Assembly: GCF_000014965.1 (NCBI RefSeq)
Contig: NC_008554.1
Span: forward strand, 2,840,001 to 2,904,000
DNA length: 64,000 nt
Direction: 5' to 3'
From: Syntrophobacter fumaroxidans MPOB
Lineage (GTDB): Bacteria; Desulfobacterota; Syntrophobacteria; Syntrophobacterales; Syntrophobacteraceae
Numbering within the stretch: position 1 is the stretch's first letter; each line of letters opens with the position of its first letter. Below are positions 35,847-45,957 of this stretch, one piece after another. The notes beneath the pieces are model-generated. The model made no database searches and was not told the origin of the DNA. It saw nothing but the letters and a program-made list of their open reading frames with translations. The translations under genes were made by a program, and so were the position numbers.

Positions 35847-36278
35847 CTAGGAGCCGGACCCGGCAAAATCCGCATCATCCGGGGGAGTCGATTCTTCACG
35901 AATCCCGAAGGAATCGATGAAGGTCTGAATCTGGGCCAGTTGCTGTTTCGAAAGCTCTCTGAATTGGATACCGCACCTGCGCACCTTCAGGATTCCCCAC
36001 GATTCATCGGCCAGCTCAAAATCGTAGACAATCCTGCAAGGGAATCTGCCGAGCCGCACCACCTCGCCCGAGGAACCGAACAGCTCGACTTCAATCGGGC
36101 CGTCCGGTTGTTCCCCGAAACCGACATAGCGCATGGCGAGCCCTCCCAGGCTGATGTCGAGAATCTCGCCCAGCTTCAAGAATTCCCGGGCGGTCGCAAA
36201 AAAGGCGGCCCGCGCAGTGCCCGTCATGCGGAATCGTTTGAACCGTCTCAGATCTTCGAAATCCCTGTGGCCAGTCAT
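35847..36278 (-). CDS. PilZ domain protein (c-di-GMP binding)
   Basis: 143 aa from ATG 36278 (MTGHRDFEDLRRFKR), GGAG eight bases upstream. The c-di-GMP motif is present as RRFKRFRM (RxxxR) and DISLGGLAMR ([D/N]xSxxG). Single-domain PilZ proteins transmit c-di-GMP signals to motility or secretion partners. The frame upstream to 36335 lacks a start site. It lies 68 bp upstream of tpx on the same strand and might be co-transcribed. Confidence 0.87.
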   Translation of the reverse strand: MTGHRDFEDLRRFKRFRMTGTARAAFFATAREFLKLGEILDISLGGLAMRYVGFGEQPDGPIEVELFGSSGEVVRLGRFPCRIVYDFELADESWGILKVRRCGIQFRELSKQQLAQIQTFIDSFGIREESTPPDDADFAGSGS

Positions 36279-36704
36279 CAGGTAACTCCAGTGATACACT
36301 AATAAGGACGGATCGGAGCTTTGCAATATCCCCAAAATGAAAAATGCCCGGAGGACGTCGTCATGCGAACCGACATGCTTCAGGGTTGTGATGAAAGGCG
36401 GAGCCGAGCCCTGCCCGGACCTGCATGGCCATCCTCGCGCGGGAAAGGCCGGGCGGAACGTCCATGGCTGCTCCCCGCCTCACCTGACGGAGCTCTTCCA
36501 CCCTATTCAAAGGTCGGCAGGATCATACACTCTCTGAAGACAAAATTCAGGCATGTTTTCCCATCGGACGCTGTGCGGTAAAGGTTCCCGCCACGGCTCG
36601 GGCAGTCCGCTTATCCGTGAACCGCGGAAGGAAATTCCGGGGCGAGCGGGAGGCGGCTCTTGCCCGCCGCAGTCACGGCGCCGCGCGGCCGCTCGCGCAC
36701 CCAA
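36279..36704. other. Intergenic region
   Basis: No supported gene, no clear repeat. Short frames on both strands without start sites. Confidence 0.35.
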
Positions 36705-37292
36705 TCAGTTGTGCAGCCGGGGATCGTAGAGACCGATCTCGTTGGTGGTGAAGGAATTGAGCTCCGTTTCGGATCGCGCCAGTATGTCCACGACCGAATA
36801 GAGTGATGCCGCCTCATCATAGCTGCTGGAAGACGTCTTCAGGGTTGCCGCGATGAATTTCGACTGGACGACGAAGAGGCGTTCGCGCAAAGCCAGTCGC
36901 CTGGCCTCGAGGATGGTGCATTGGTCCGCCAGCCGCGCGTATTCGTAGAGGAGCGGCTTCCAGGAATCATTCCATTTCCGGCTCCAGGTTTCGAGCATGG
37001 CCATTGTTTCCGGCTCTTTCTCATACTCGTTTTCCAGGTTTTTTATGGAAGGGGTCCCCGCGATTATCTGCTCCAGGTCGGCCCACCCCGGCTGGTTCTG
37101 CAGGTATTTGATCTCCTCGATCAGCTTCTGCAGGTCAATGTAAAACTGCGCGATTTGAGCGTTGAGTGTGTCCAGGGCCGTATTTGCATCGGCGACCACG
37201 GTTTCGGCTTCGGGATTTTTCACGGGCGCCGTGGCGCATCCCGCAAGGACGGCGACCATGAGAAGCGACGCTGCGAGTGCACGTACCGTCAA
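36705..37292 (-). CDS. Predicted lipoprotein, helical
   Basis: 195 aa if TTG 37292 is the start (GGAGG five bases upstream); TTG 37304 is in the same frame but overlaps that site. Signal peptide with lipobox LAGC (SLLMVAVLAGCATAP). The rest is predicted largely helical (DTLNAQIAQFYIDLQKLIEEIKYLQNQ), coiled-coil-like, with one extra Cys. I do not recognise the family. It should be lipid-anchored in the periplasm. Confidence 0.65.
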   Translation of the reverse strand: MTVRALAASLLMVAVLAGCATAPVKNPEAETVVADANTALDTLNAQIAQFYIDLQKLIEEIKYLQNQPGWADLEQIIAGTPSIKNLENEYEKEPETMAMLETWSRKWNDSWKPLLYEYARLADQCTILEARRLALRERLFVVQSKFIAATLKTSSSSYDEAASLYSVVDILARSETELNSFTTNEIGLYDPRLHN

Positions 37293-37684
37293 GGCATCCT
37301 CCAATAAGCGTAAGGTCTTCCAGGGCTCAACGCCCCGGGCACCGGGAAAGGCCCGGGGCCGTCCACCGCTCGAAAACTCCGTATATGTACATGATTACCT
37401 ACAGGCACCGGGCGTCGAATACAGTATTTCCTCCATAAAAATACATGATGCACCGGATTCCAATACAATTTGAAACTGGTATTCTTCCATCCCAGATAAC
37501 CAACCTATACCCCAACCTACGTTCTTCGTTACGCCCTATACCTTTGGAAAGCCAGGTCTCCCCGCCCCTGGCTTTCTTCTTTTTCGGGCCCGTGCAGCTT
37601 GCCGGCGTCATCGTCATTGCCACCGGGACACCTTCCGCAGATTTGCGTCGCCCGCATCCGTGCCCGGCAACGGGGCGCAGCCGA
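37293..37684. other. Intergenic region with possible small RNA
   Basis: Contains an AT-rich segment (about 37380-37530) with a near-duplicated word tacatgat..gcaccgg and a plus-strand intrinsic-terminator-like hairpin at 37547-37583 (listed separately). No protein frame is supported. A palindromic CCCCGGGC/GGCCCGGGG run is at about 37340-37365. Confidence 0.4.
37547..37583 (+). terminator. Orphan intrinsic terminator-like hairpin
   Basis: GAAAGCCAGG (37547-37556) and CCTGGCTTTC (37567-37576) are perfect 10-bp arms with a 10-nt loop, followed on the plus strand by TTCTTTTT. No plus-strand gene lies upstream; the neighbours run on the minus strand. It may end an unannotated small RNA. Confidence 0.55.
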
Positions 37685-38320
37685 CTACCTCGGCGGCAGA
37701 TTCTGCAGCATGCGGGAGACTTCGGCGTCGATAAAACCGGGGACCTCGTGAGGCGGAATGCGGGAAATATCCACCGTTGCGCCGGTGGTTTCCGACAGAC
37801 GGCTGTTGAAGCCGTAGACATTGAGGTCGATCCGCACCAGCGGGCTGGATGCCGGGGCTACAAGACCCAGCGTTCCTCCGCTCGCCGCCCCGATGGCCGC
37901 TCCGGTGCCCGCCGACCCGGTCGCGCCGCCGATGATCGCCCCCAGAGCCGCACCCGCCAGCGCGCCTCCCACCACGTTGCCGGCCCTGCGTTGAGGATCG
38001 TCCTGCACTCCGGGGGTAAAGGAGACACTGACCGTGAAATCGGCGCGGTTTTGCCTCCTCACCTCATCGTAGCCCTTGCTGTACAAAGTGTTACGCGCCT
38101 GGGGAAGGTCGAACAGACCGAAAGGGGTCCGGTCCTCGACATGGAAGGTGAAGCGCCTGTCGTCCGGCCCGATATTGTTGAAGAAAAGCTCGGGTTCAGG
38201 GGGCGTCTGCACTGCCGCCGGAGTGGAACCGTAATATGTGGGACCGCTTGCACAAGCGCTAAGGAACGCCGCGCACACGACCACGATCAGAATTTTTGCG
38301 TTCATGCCGAATTGTCTCAT
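37685..38320 (-). CDS. Lipoprotein with glycine-zipper segment (DUF4136-like)
   Basis: 211 aa from ATG 38320, GGGAGAG upstream; the frame beyond is not used. Signal peptide and lipobox LSACASGPTYYG. The N-terminal part is like DUF4136 (DFTVSVSFTPGV), the middle is a glycine zipper, with GGALAGAALGAIIGGATGSA followed by a similar Gly/Ala run, and the C-terminal part again matches a DUF4136-like end (EVPGFIDAEVSRMLQNLPP). The zipper implies membrane association or oligomerisation in the envelope. Role unknown. Confidence 0.7.
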   Translation of the reverse strand: MRQFGMNAKILIVVVCAAFLSACASGPTYYGSTPAAVQTPPEPELFFNNIGPDDRRFTFHVEDRTPFGLFDLPQARNTLYSKGYDEVRRQNRADFTVSVSFTPGVQDDPQRRAGNVVGGALAGAALGAIIGGATGSAGTGAAIGAASGGTLGLVAPASSPLVRIDLNVYGFNSRLSETTGATVDISRIPPHEVPGFIDAEVSRMLQNLPPR

Positions 38321-38622
38321 GGGTCTCTCCCTTCCTCGATCAAAACCAAGGTCCCCGCCTGCCTTCCAGATTCTTTGGAACCATCCGGGCTTGCCGGCCG
38401 GCTCCCCGTTCTTCCGGTAAACACGGGTCTTGTATGCTAACACAACATTGACAGAGGCACCATGAATTACGCAGGCGATGCATTACGTCCAACCGCGGGG
38501 AAATGATCGCCCGTCCGCCCCCCCCCGCGCCCCGTGCAGCACCGGTGGAGCGCAACGGTATCTCTCCTCGCCATCCGACAGCGGTCCGGCAAACGTTCCC
38601 CCCCGGTCGGCCTTACGTGGCC
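38321..38622. other. Intergenic region
   Basis: Carries the promoter region of the DUF4136-like gene and the end of the BtaA-like gene. A C-run of about ten bases at 38516-38525 is the only oddity. Confidence 0.35.
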
Positions 38623-39642
38623 TCAGTCCCACCGGGTTTTTTCCCACACGGCCAGGACATTCCGGAAACGTGACCCCAGCGCGGCCGACGCGTATTCGAT
38701 ACGGCGCACATCGAGACGCATGCCGCAATCCTCCAGCAGGGCGAAGTCCGCGAGATCCGCCGTCAGGGAAGGAGCATCGCCGGACTGAAAGAAATACGAA
38801 CAAAACCTTCCTCCAGGGGCAAGTCTCTTCAGAACCACACGCAGGAAGCTTTCCAGCCAGGTCCGGTAACCTTCCGGGTTTTCTTCCGCCAGGAAATGCA
38901 TCTTCATGTATTCCGGCACATTCGACACATAGACCATGTTAAAGAGCATGTCGAGGCGCCGCAATGCCAGGTCCATGGGCAGATTCAGGATCGGGTAATC
39001 CCTTGCGCCGGCACTCCACGCCGTGTAGTGCGACGGGTCGGAAAGGCAGGGGATTTCTTCGAGGGTGAACAGATCGAGCGTATGCAGGAACCCCTGGAAT
39101 GGGGATGATTCGGACGGAGCGGTCGACCGGCACCGGTCGTCCCAAAACACGCGGGCCGGTGCGCTCAAGTCCTGCCGCAGCCCGTCGTAGAGCGCCGCGC
39201 GCTCGACCGCGGGCATCCTTTGCGGAAGACGGCGCGCATGGAGAAAACCCGACGCTCGCGGCAATCCGCTCAGAAAAAAGACGACGTAATCCTCGTACGG
39301 AAGACGCCGCAGCGCAGCCCGTTTCAATTCGTTCAGGAAACAGGCGGACCTCGACACGTCGACCGCCACCACGGGTTCCGCCCCTGCCTGGAGCAGGAAC
39401 AGGGGGACGTCGCCGGACCCCGCAATGCAAACCGCCGCCTCGCCGTGCGGGCTTCGCCCGGCCAAATGCCACCACGGATGTTCCGTCGCCATGAGGTAAG
39501 GCGGGGAATTCCTGTGGAAGGAGCCTGCCCCCTCTACACGGAATTCCCCGCCCAGGTCGTCACACCACTCGTACAATTCAGCCTGATTTGGAAACTGCAA
39601 ACCACCGTCCCGCCCGAGGTCCGAGATTTCGCCCGGCCCCAC
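38623..39642 (-). CDS. DUF3419/BtaA-like SAM-dependent transferase
   Basis: 339 aa if GTG 39642 is the start; the true start is unsure because no clear site was seen. The SAM-binding core is CIAGSGDVPLFLLQAGAEPV then VDVSRSACFLNELKRAALR, followed by a DUF3419-like segment (LPYEDYVVFFLSG) and a C-terminal part with LAPGGRFCSYFFQ. BtaA transfers a 3-amino-3-carboxypropyl group to diacylglycerol in betaine-lipid synthesis, but the partner methyltransferase btaB is not seen nearby, so the function is a guess. It is the next gene after groEL on the same strand (45-bp gap). Confidence 0.6.
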   Translation of the reverse strand: MGPGEISDLGRDGGLQFPNQAELYEWCDDLGGEFRVEGAGSFHRNSPPYLMATEHPWWHLAGRSPHGEAAVCIAGSGDVPLFLLQAGAEPVVAVDVSRSACFLNELKRAALRRLPYEDYVVFFLSGLPRASGFLHARRLPQRMPAVERAALYDGLRQDLSAPARVFWDDRCRSTAPSESSPFQGFLHTLDLFTLEEIPCLSDPSHYTAWSAGARDYPILNLPMDLALRRLDMLFNMVYVSNVPEYMKMHFLAEENPEGYRTWLESFLRVVLKRLAPGGRFCSYFFQSGDAPSLTADLADFALLEDCGMRLDVRRIEYASAALGSRFRNVLAVWEKTRWD

Positions 39643-39687
39643 GGGTTTTAACGACAGGCCGCCGCGGGCCGAACGGCCCGCCGCCCG

Positions 39688-41639
<1,952 letters not shown>

Positions 41640-41732
41640 TCGACTGTTCTCCTCTTGGATTGACTCGGCACCGGAGGTGCAAGGCGGTTTCGGGACGAGA
41701 GCCGGTCCCGGCGGTCCGGCCGGGGCCAAGGG

Positions 41733-41759
41733 TTAGCACTCGACGGCGCCGAGTGCCAA
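41733..41759. promoter_or_regulatory. CIRCE element (HrcA operator) of groESL
   Basis: TTAGCACTC, a 9-bp spacer, then GAGTGCCAA; the consensus is TTAGCACTC-N9-GAGTGCTAA, so only one base differs. It lies upstream of groES and just downstream of a sigma-70-like promoter, where HrcA would block transcription in unstressed cells. Confidence 0.92.
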
Positions 41760-41768
41760 TACTCCACA

Positions 41769-41796
41769 AATGTATCTATCCGCGGGAAAAAATCAA
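41769..41796 (-). promoter_or_regulatory. Probable sigma-70 promoter of groESL
   Basis: On the minus strand, TTGATT (41796-41791), a 16-bp spacer, then TACATT (41774-41769). Both boxes match four of six consensus bases and the CIRCE follows directly. Confidence 0.55.
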
Positions 41797-42193
41797 GTCC
41801 CGCTCACGAGTTTTTTCATTTTCCCGCTGTGCCCCGCACTCCCGAGACTTCATCCGCCGCACTCCCGGCCCGAAACCGCGCGGGCCGAACAGGCTTGATT
41901 CTTTGCCGAAAAGACTCTAACTTATACACATGTTTGATTTGCGGCAAGCCGTCCCGCGATGCGCCCCCCTTCTCGGGGTTTGCGCCGCGCGCGCGGCGGA
42001 TGTCCTCTTTTGGTCGAATTTGCGGATGCGGGGAGGCGCGGGATGGGCTTCACCCTTCCTTTCCGGTCCGATCGTTTTCGCGGGATGAGCTCATGGTGCA
42101 CACAGAAGACTCGCTGCCTGCCGGATGATTCCTTCCCGATTGCCGGGCTTGCCCGCTGCCGTGGATACAGGCTTTGAGAATGACGGAGGAAAC
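41797..42193. other. Intergenic region between divergent groESL and trehalose operons
   Basis: Shared control region; no clear promoter for the plus-strand operon was identified and no other gene is supported. Confidence 0.4.
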
Positions 42194-42850
42194 ATGGGAG
42201 AACCTTTTGCCGTTAAAGACTGCGCTCTCATAACCATTGCCACCGGGGAAAGAACGCAGAATCTCCAGGAACTGAGAGACCGGCTCATGACCACACACCA
42301 GGGATGCATTTACTATCATTTCTGGGGTGGATTGCTTCGTGCAAGTTTCGATGATCCCGAATATCAGAACGATTTTGCCGCATGGGCATGGCGCGGGCTT
42401 CATGACGCCCGTCTGGCCGAGCGACTCGCCCTTGTCGATCCCAGCGAATACGCGGACCTGGAAGGTCTGCGCCGGGAGCTCATCGACGTCATCGAGGAAA
42501 GGCTGGAGGAGACCGAGCACATTCCGTGGGCCAGGCACGATCGCCAGTTCTATTTCATGCGCTCTCAAATCATCGTCTTCGACACGAATATCCGCATTCA
42601 CAATATCGAAGGCCTGGCCCTGCACATCCAGCGCTTCTCGAGAAGCAGCATTTTCTATCACTTCATCGATGCGCGGCGCCGGACCACCGGCAGGCGCGAC
42701 GACTTCAGCGAATGGCTCCTGGGGTTCGGAGACGAGCACGCGCCCATGGTCCAGCGCCTGGCGGCCATCGATCCTTACTTCAGCACGTTGACCGAGCTGC
42801 GCGACGAGATAGCCGGATGCATGAACCGTTATGTCTACAGAGGAAGGTGA
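42194..42850 (+). CDS. DUF5752 family protein
   Basis: 218 aa from ATG 42194 with GGAGGAAAC upstream; the frame back to 42125 is not used. Two similar halves can be recognised: TTHQGCIYYHFWGGLLRASF in the first and SRSSIFYHFIDARRRTTGRRD in the second, each followed by an acidic Asp/Glu-rich stretch. This suggests an internal duplication. No catalytic motif is known. DUF5752 genes often lie directly before trehalose synthase treT, as here (stop and start are one base apart), so a helper or regulator of trehalose metabolism is plausible. Confidence 0.8.
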   Translation: MGEPFAVKDCALITIATGERTQNLQELRDRLMTTHQGCIYYHFWGGLLRASFDDPEYQNDFAAWAWRGLHDARLAERLALVDPSEYADLEGLRRELIDVIEERLEETEHIPWARHDRQFYFMRSQIIVFDTNIRIHNIEGLALHIQRFSRSSIFYHFIDARRRTTGRRDDFSEWLLGFGDEHAPMVQRLAAIDPYFSTLTELRDEIAGCMNRYVYRGR

Positions 42851-42851
42851 A

Positions 42852-44087
42852 ATGAGGTCTTTGGAGGAATACAGCCGCATTGTCGGCGAGGATGTGATCG
42901 ATCAGATTCACCAGCTTGCGCGTGTCCTGAAAGGGGCCAGGGTGATCCATGTGAACTCGACGCGGGAAGGGGGAGGCGTTGCCGAGATCCTGCATTGGCT
43001 GGTCCCTTTGCAGGCACAATTGGGCCTGGAGGTCGACTGGGAGGTCATCAAGGGAGAGCAGGCATTCTATGAATGCACCAAGAGTTTTCACAACGCGCTG
43101 CAGGGCACTCGGGTGCCGATTCCCGAATCCCTTCTGAGAGTCTACGAAGAGACGAACCGGCAGAACGCGGAGGAACTGCGTGAACGGCTCGAGGCCGCCG
43201 ACTTTGTCTTCATCCACGATCCTCAGCCGGCGCCCTTTCTGAAATTCTGCCCCGATCGAAAAGGGAAATGGATCTGGCGCTGTCATATTGACGTGAGCCG
43301 CCCGTACAGGCCCGTCTGGAAGTATCTGCGCGATTTCGTGGTGGGCTACGACGCCAGCGTCTGGTCATTGTCCCAGTTTGCGCAGCCGCTGCCGCATCCC
43401 ACCTACCTGATTCCCCCGAGCATCGATCCGCTGAGCGAAAAGAACGTGGACTTGCCCGCCCATGAAATCGAGGCCGTTCGGGAGAAGTTCGGCCTGAACG
43501 CGGACATGCCCGTTATCGTTCAGGTCTCCAGGTTCGACCGGTTCAAGGACCCGGTGGGAGCCATTCAAGCGTGCCGGCTGGCCAAGAACTATACGCCTTT
43601 TCAACTGGTCCTGGCAGGCGGCGGAGCATCCGACGATCCGGAAGGGGAGAGGATGCACAGGGAGGTGATGGATGCCGCCGACGGCGACCCGGACGTTCGC
43701 GTCCTGCTCCTGCCTCCCGACGCCCATCGAACCATCAATGCTCTGCAACGCCTGGCGGACATCGTGCTCCAGAAATCCACCCGGGAGGGTTTCGGTCTCA
43801 CCGTCACCGAGGCCATGTGGAAAGGAAAGCCCGTGATCGGAGGCGACACTGGAGGGATCCGGCTGCAGGTGATCAACCACCATACGGGCTTTCTCGTCAA
43901 TACGCCTGAAGGTGCGGCCAACCGGATACGCTACCTGCTCAAACACCGGGGCAAGATGGACGAAATGGGCCGGAAGGCCAGACAGTTCGTCCTGGAGAAT
44001 TTCCTCCTCACGAGACACCTTCGCGAATACCTTACCCTCATGGTGGCCGTCACGCATGAAACCAAGGAAAGGATCGAGCTTTCCTGA
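42852..44087 (+). CDS. treT: Trehalose synthase TreT (trehalose glycosyltransferring synthase, GT4)
   Basis: 411 aa from ATG 42852, GAGGAAGGTG upstream; an ATG at 42831 overlaps the previous gene. It reversibly makes trehalose from NDP-glucose and glucose. The N-terminal GT-B domain has VIHVNSTREGGGVAEILHW; the C-terminal domain has VSRFDRFKDPVGAIQACRL, the donor-site EGFGLTVTEAMWKGKPVIGG (EX7E) and LRLQVINHHTG-like ends. The first residues of the family begin just after this start. Second gene of the operon. Confidence 0.9.
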   Translation: MRSLEEYSRIVGEDVIDQIHQLARVLKGARVIHVNSTREGGGVAEILHWLVPLQAQLGLEVDWEVIKGEQAFYECTKSFHNALQGTRVPIPESLLRVYEETNRQNAEELRERLEAADFVFIHDPQPAPFLKFCPDRKGKWIWRCHIDVSRPYRPVWKYLRDFVVGYDASVWSLSQFAQPLPHPTYLIPPSIDPLSEKNVDLPAHEIEAVREKFGLNADMPVIVQVSRFDRFKDPVGAIQACRLAKNYTPFQLVLAGGGASDDPEGERMHREVMDAADGDPDVRVLLLPPDAHRTINALQRLADIVLQKSTREGFGLTVTEAMWKGKPVIGGDTGGIRLQVINHHTGFLVNTPEGAANRIRYLLKHRGKMDEMGRKARQFVLENFLLTRHLREYLTLMVAVTHETKERIELS

Positions 44088-44112
44088 CCCGCTGAATCGG
44101 ACGAAGAACCGC

Positions 44113-45957
44113 ATGCAGATTGGAGCGAATTACGGGGCGGACGGGAGATGCGTCTTTGCCGTCTGGGCCCCGGGAAGGAAGAGAGTGGAACTGAAGCTTC
44201 ACGGTTCGGAGGAGGCGTTCATTCCTCTGCGCGGGGAAGACAGGGGCTACTGGCGCGTGGCCCTCGAAAACATCCTTCCGGGCGCTCTCTACACCTACAG
44301 GCTGGATGGACGCGTGGAGAGGCCGGACCCCGCCTCCCACTCCCAGCCGCAGGGAGTCCACGGTCCCTCGCAAATCGTGGATCACGGCGATTTTTCCTGG
44401 CAGGACGATGACTGGCGAGGCATTGAACCTTCGCGAATGATCCTCTACGAATTCCATCCCGGAACATTCACCCCCGAGGGTTCCCTGGACGCCGTCATCC
44501 CCAGGCTGGACGCCTTACGCGAAATGGGGATCAACACCCTGGAGATCATGCCCGTCTCCCAGTTCCCGGGGGACAGGAACTGGGGCTACGACGGAGTTTA
44601 CCCTTTTGCCGTTCAGTCTTCCTACGGGGGCCCCCGGTCGCTGAAACGTCTGGTGAATGCCTGCCACGAACGAGGCATGGCCGTGATCCTGGACGTGGTC
44701 TACAACCACCTGGGTCCGGAGGGCAACTACTTGCGGGATTTCGGTCCCTACTTCACCGACAAGTACAAGACTCCCTGGGGGCAGGCGATCAACCTCGACG
44801 ACGCCTATAGCGATGAAGTGAGGAACTTCTTCATTCAAAACGTCCTGTTCTGGCTTTCGGCGTACCACCTCGACGGGCTGCGCCTGGACGCCGTCCACGC
44901 CCTCGTGGACATGAGTGCCCGGCCGTTTCTTCAGGAACTGGCCGAAACGGTCGGGGAGTATTCCCGCCGAACCGGGAAGACGCATGTCCTCATCGCGGAG
45001 AGCGACTTGAACGACGCGAGGTTGATCGCGCCCCGCGAGGCCGGGGGCCATGGTCTCGACGCCCAGTGGTGTGACGATTTCCATCACAGCCTCCACACCC
45101 TGCTCACGGGGGAAACCACCGGCTACTATGCCGACTTCGGCCGGGTGCGCCACCTCGTCCGATCTCTCCGGGACGGGTTCGTCTACTCGGGAGACTACTC
45201 CACCTTCAGAAAACGACGCCACGGCAACTCCGCCGGGGAGCGCCGGGCAGACCAGTTCGTCGTCTTCGCCCAGAACCACGACCAGGTGGGAAACCGGCTG
45301 CTTGGCGAACGGCTGTCGCAGCTCGTGGATTTCGAAAGCCTGAAGCTGAGCATCGCGGTCGTTCTCCTGTCTCCTTTCATCCCTCTCCTGTTCATGGGAG
45401 AGGAATACGGAGATCCGGCGCCGTTCCTGTATTTTGTGGATCATTCCGACCCGGACCTCGTGAAGGCGGTTCGTGACGGCCGAGAAGAAGAATTCGCATC
45501 GTTTCATTGGAAGGGGACGGTGCCCGACCCCGTCGATCGGGACACGTTCCTGCGGTCGAAAGTGCGGTGGGAACTGCGGGAGCAGGGCCGGCACAAGACC
45601 CTGCTGGAATTCACGAAGAGGCTGATCACCCTGCGGCGGACCATTCCCGCTCTTTCCCATTTGAGCAAGGAACACCTGAGGGTGCAGGGCAGAGAAGAGG
45701 AAAAGGCGATCGTGATGGAACGCCGGGAGAACACGACCGGCAGCCGAACCCTGTGCATCTTCAATTTCAACCCGCGGGACATATGCTTCCCCATTGGCGC
45801 GCCCGCGCCGGAAGGCGCGTGGAAAAAGCTCCTGGACTCCTCGGAAGAACGGTGGGGAGGAGGGGGAAGCCGTCTTCCCGAGGAGCTCGTTTCCGGCCGC
45901 CCCGTCGAGTTGATGCGAAGGAGCGTGACCGTTTACATGGGAGAACTTCAGCCGTGA
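44113..45957 (+). CDS. treZ: Malto-oligosyltrehalose trehalohydrolase TreZ (GH13)
   Basis: 614 aa from ATG 44113. It releases trehalose from maltooligosyl-trehalose made by TreY. N-terminal CBM48-type domain (FAVWAPGRKRVELKLHG), then a GH13 barrel: DVVYNHLGPEGNYL, nucleophile Asp in GLRLDAVHALVD, acid Glu in LIAESDLND, and QNHDQVGNRL. FMGEEYGDPAPFLYF is the TreZ-type loop. The stop overlaps the start of the next gene (GTGA). Confidence 0.93.
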   Translation: MQIGANYGADGRCVFAVWAPGRKRVELKLHGSEEAFIPLRGEDRGYWRVALENILPGALYTYRLDGRVERPDPASHSQPQGVHGPSQIVDHGDFSWQDDDWRGIEPSRMILYEFHPGTFTPEGSLDAVIPRLDALREMGINTLEIMPVSQFPGDRNWGYDGVYPFAVQSSYGGPRSLKRLVNACHERGMAVILDVVYNHLGPEGNYLRDFGPYFTDKYKTPWGQAINLDDAYSDEVRNFFIQNVLFWLSAYHLDGLRLDAVHALVDMSARPFLQELAETVGEYSRRTGKTHVLIAESDLNDARLIAPREAGGHGLDAQWCDDFHHSLHTLLTGETTGYYADFGRVRHLVRSLRDGFVYSGDYSTFRKRRHGNSAGERRADQFVVFAQNHDQVGNRLLGERLSQLVDFESLKLSIAVVLLSPFIPLLFMGEEYGDPAPFLYFVDHSDPDLVKAVRDGREEEFASFHWKGTVPDPVDRDTFLRSKVRWELREQGRHKTLLEFTKRLITLRRTIPALSHLSKEHLRVQGREEEKAIVMERRENTTGSRTLCIFNFNPRDICFPIGAPAPEGAWKKLLDSSEERWGGGGSRLPEELVSGRPVELMRRSVTVYMGELQP

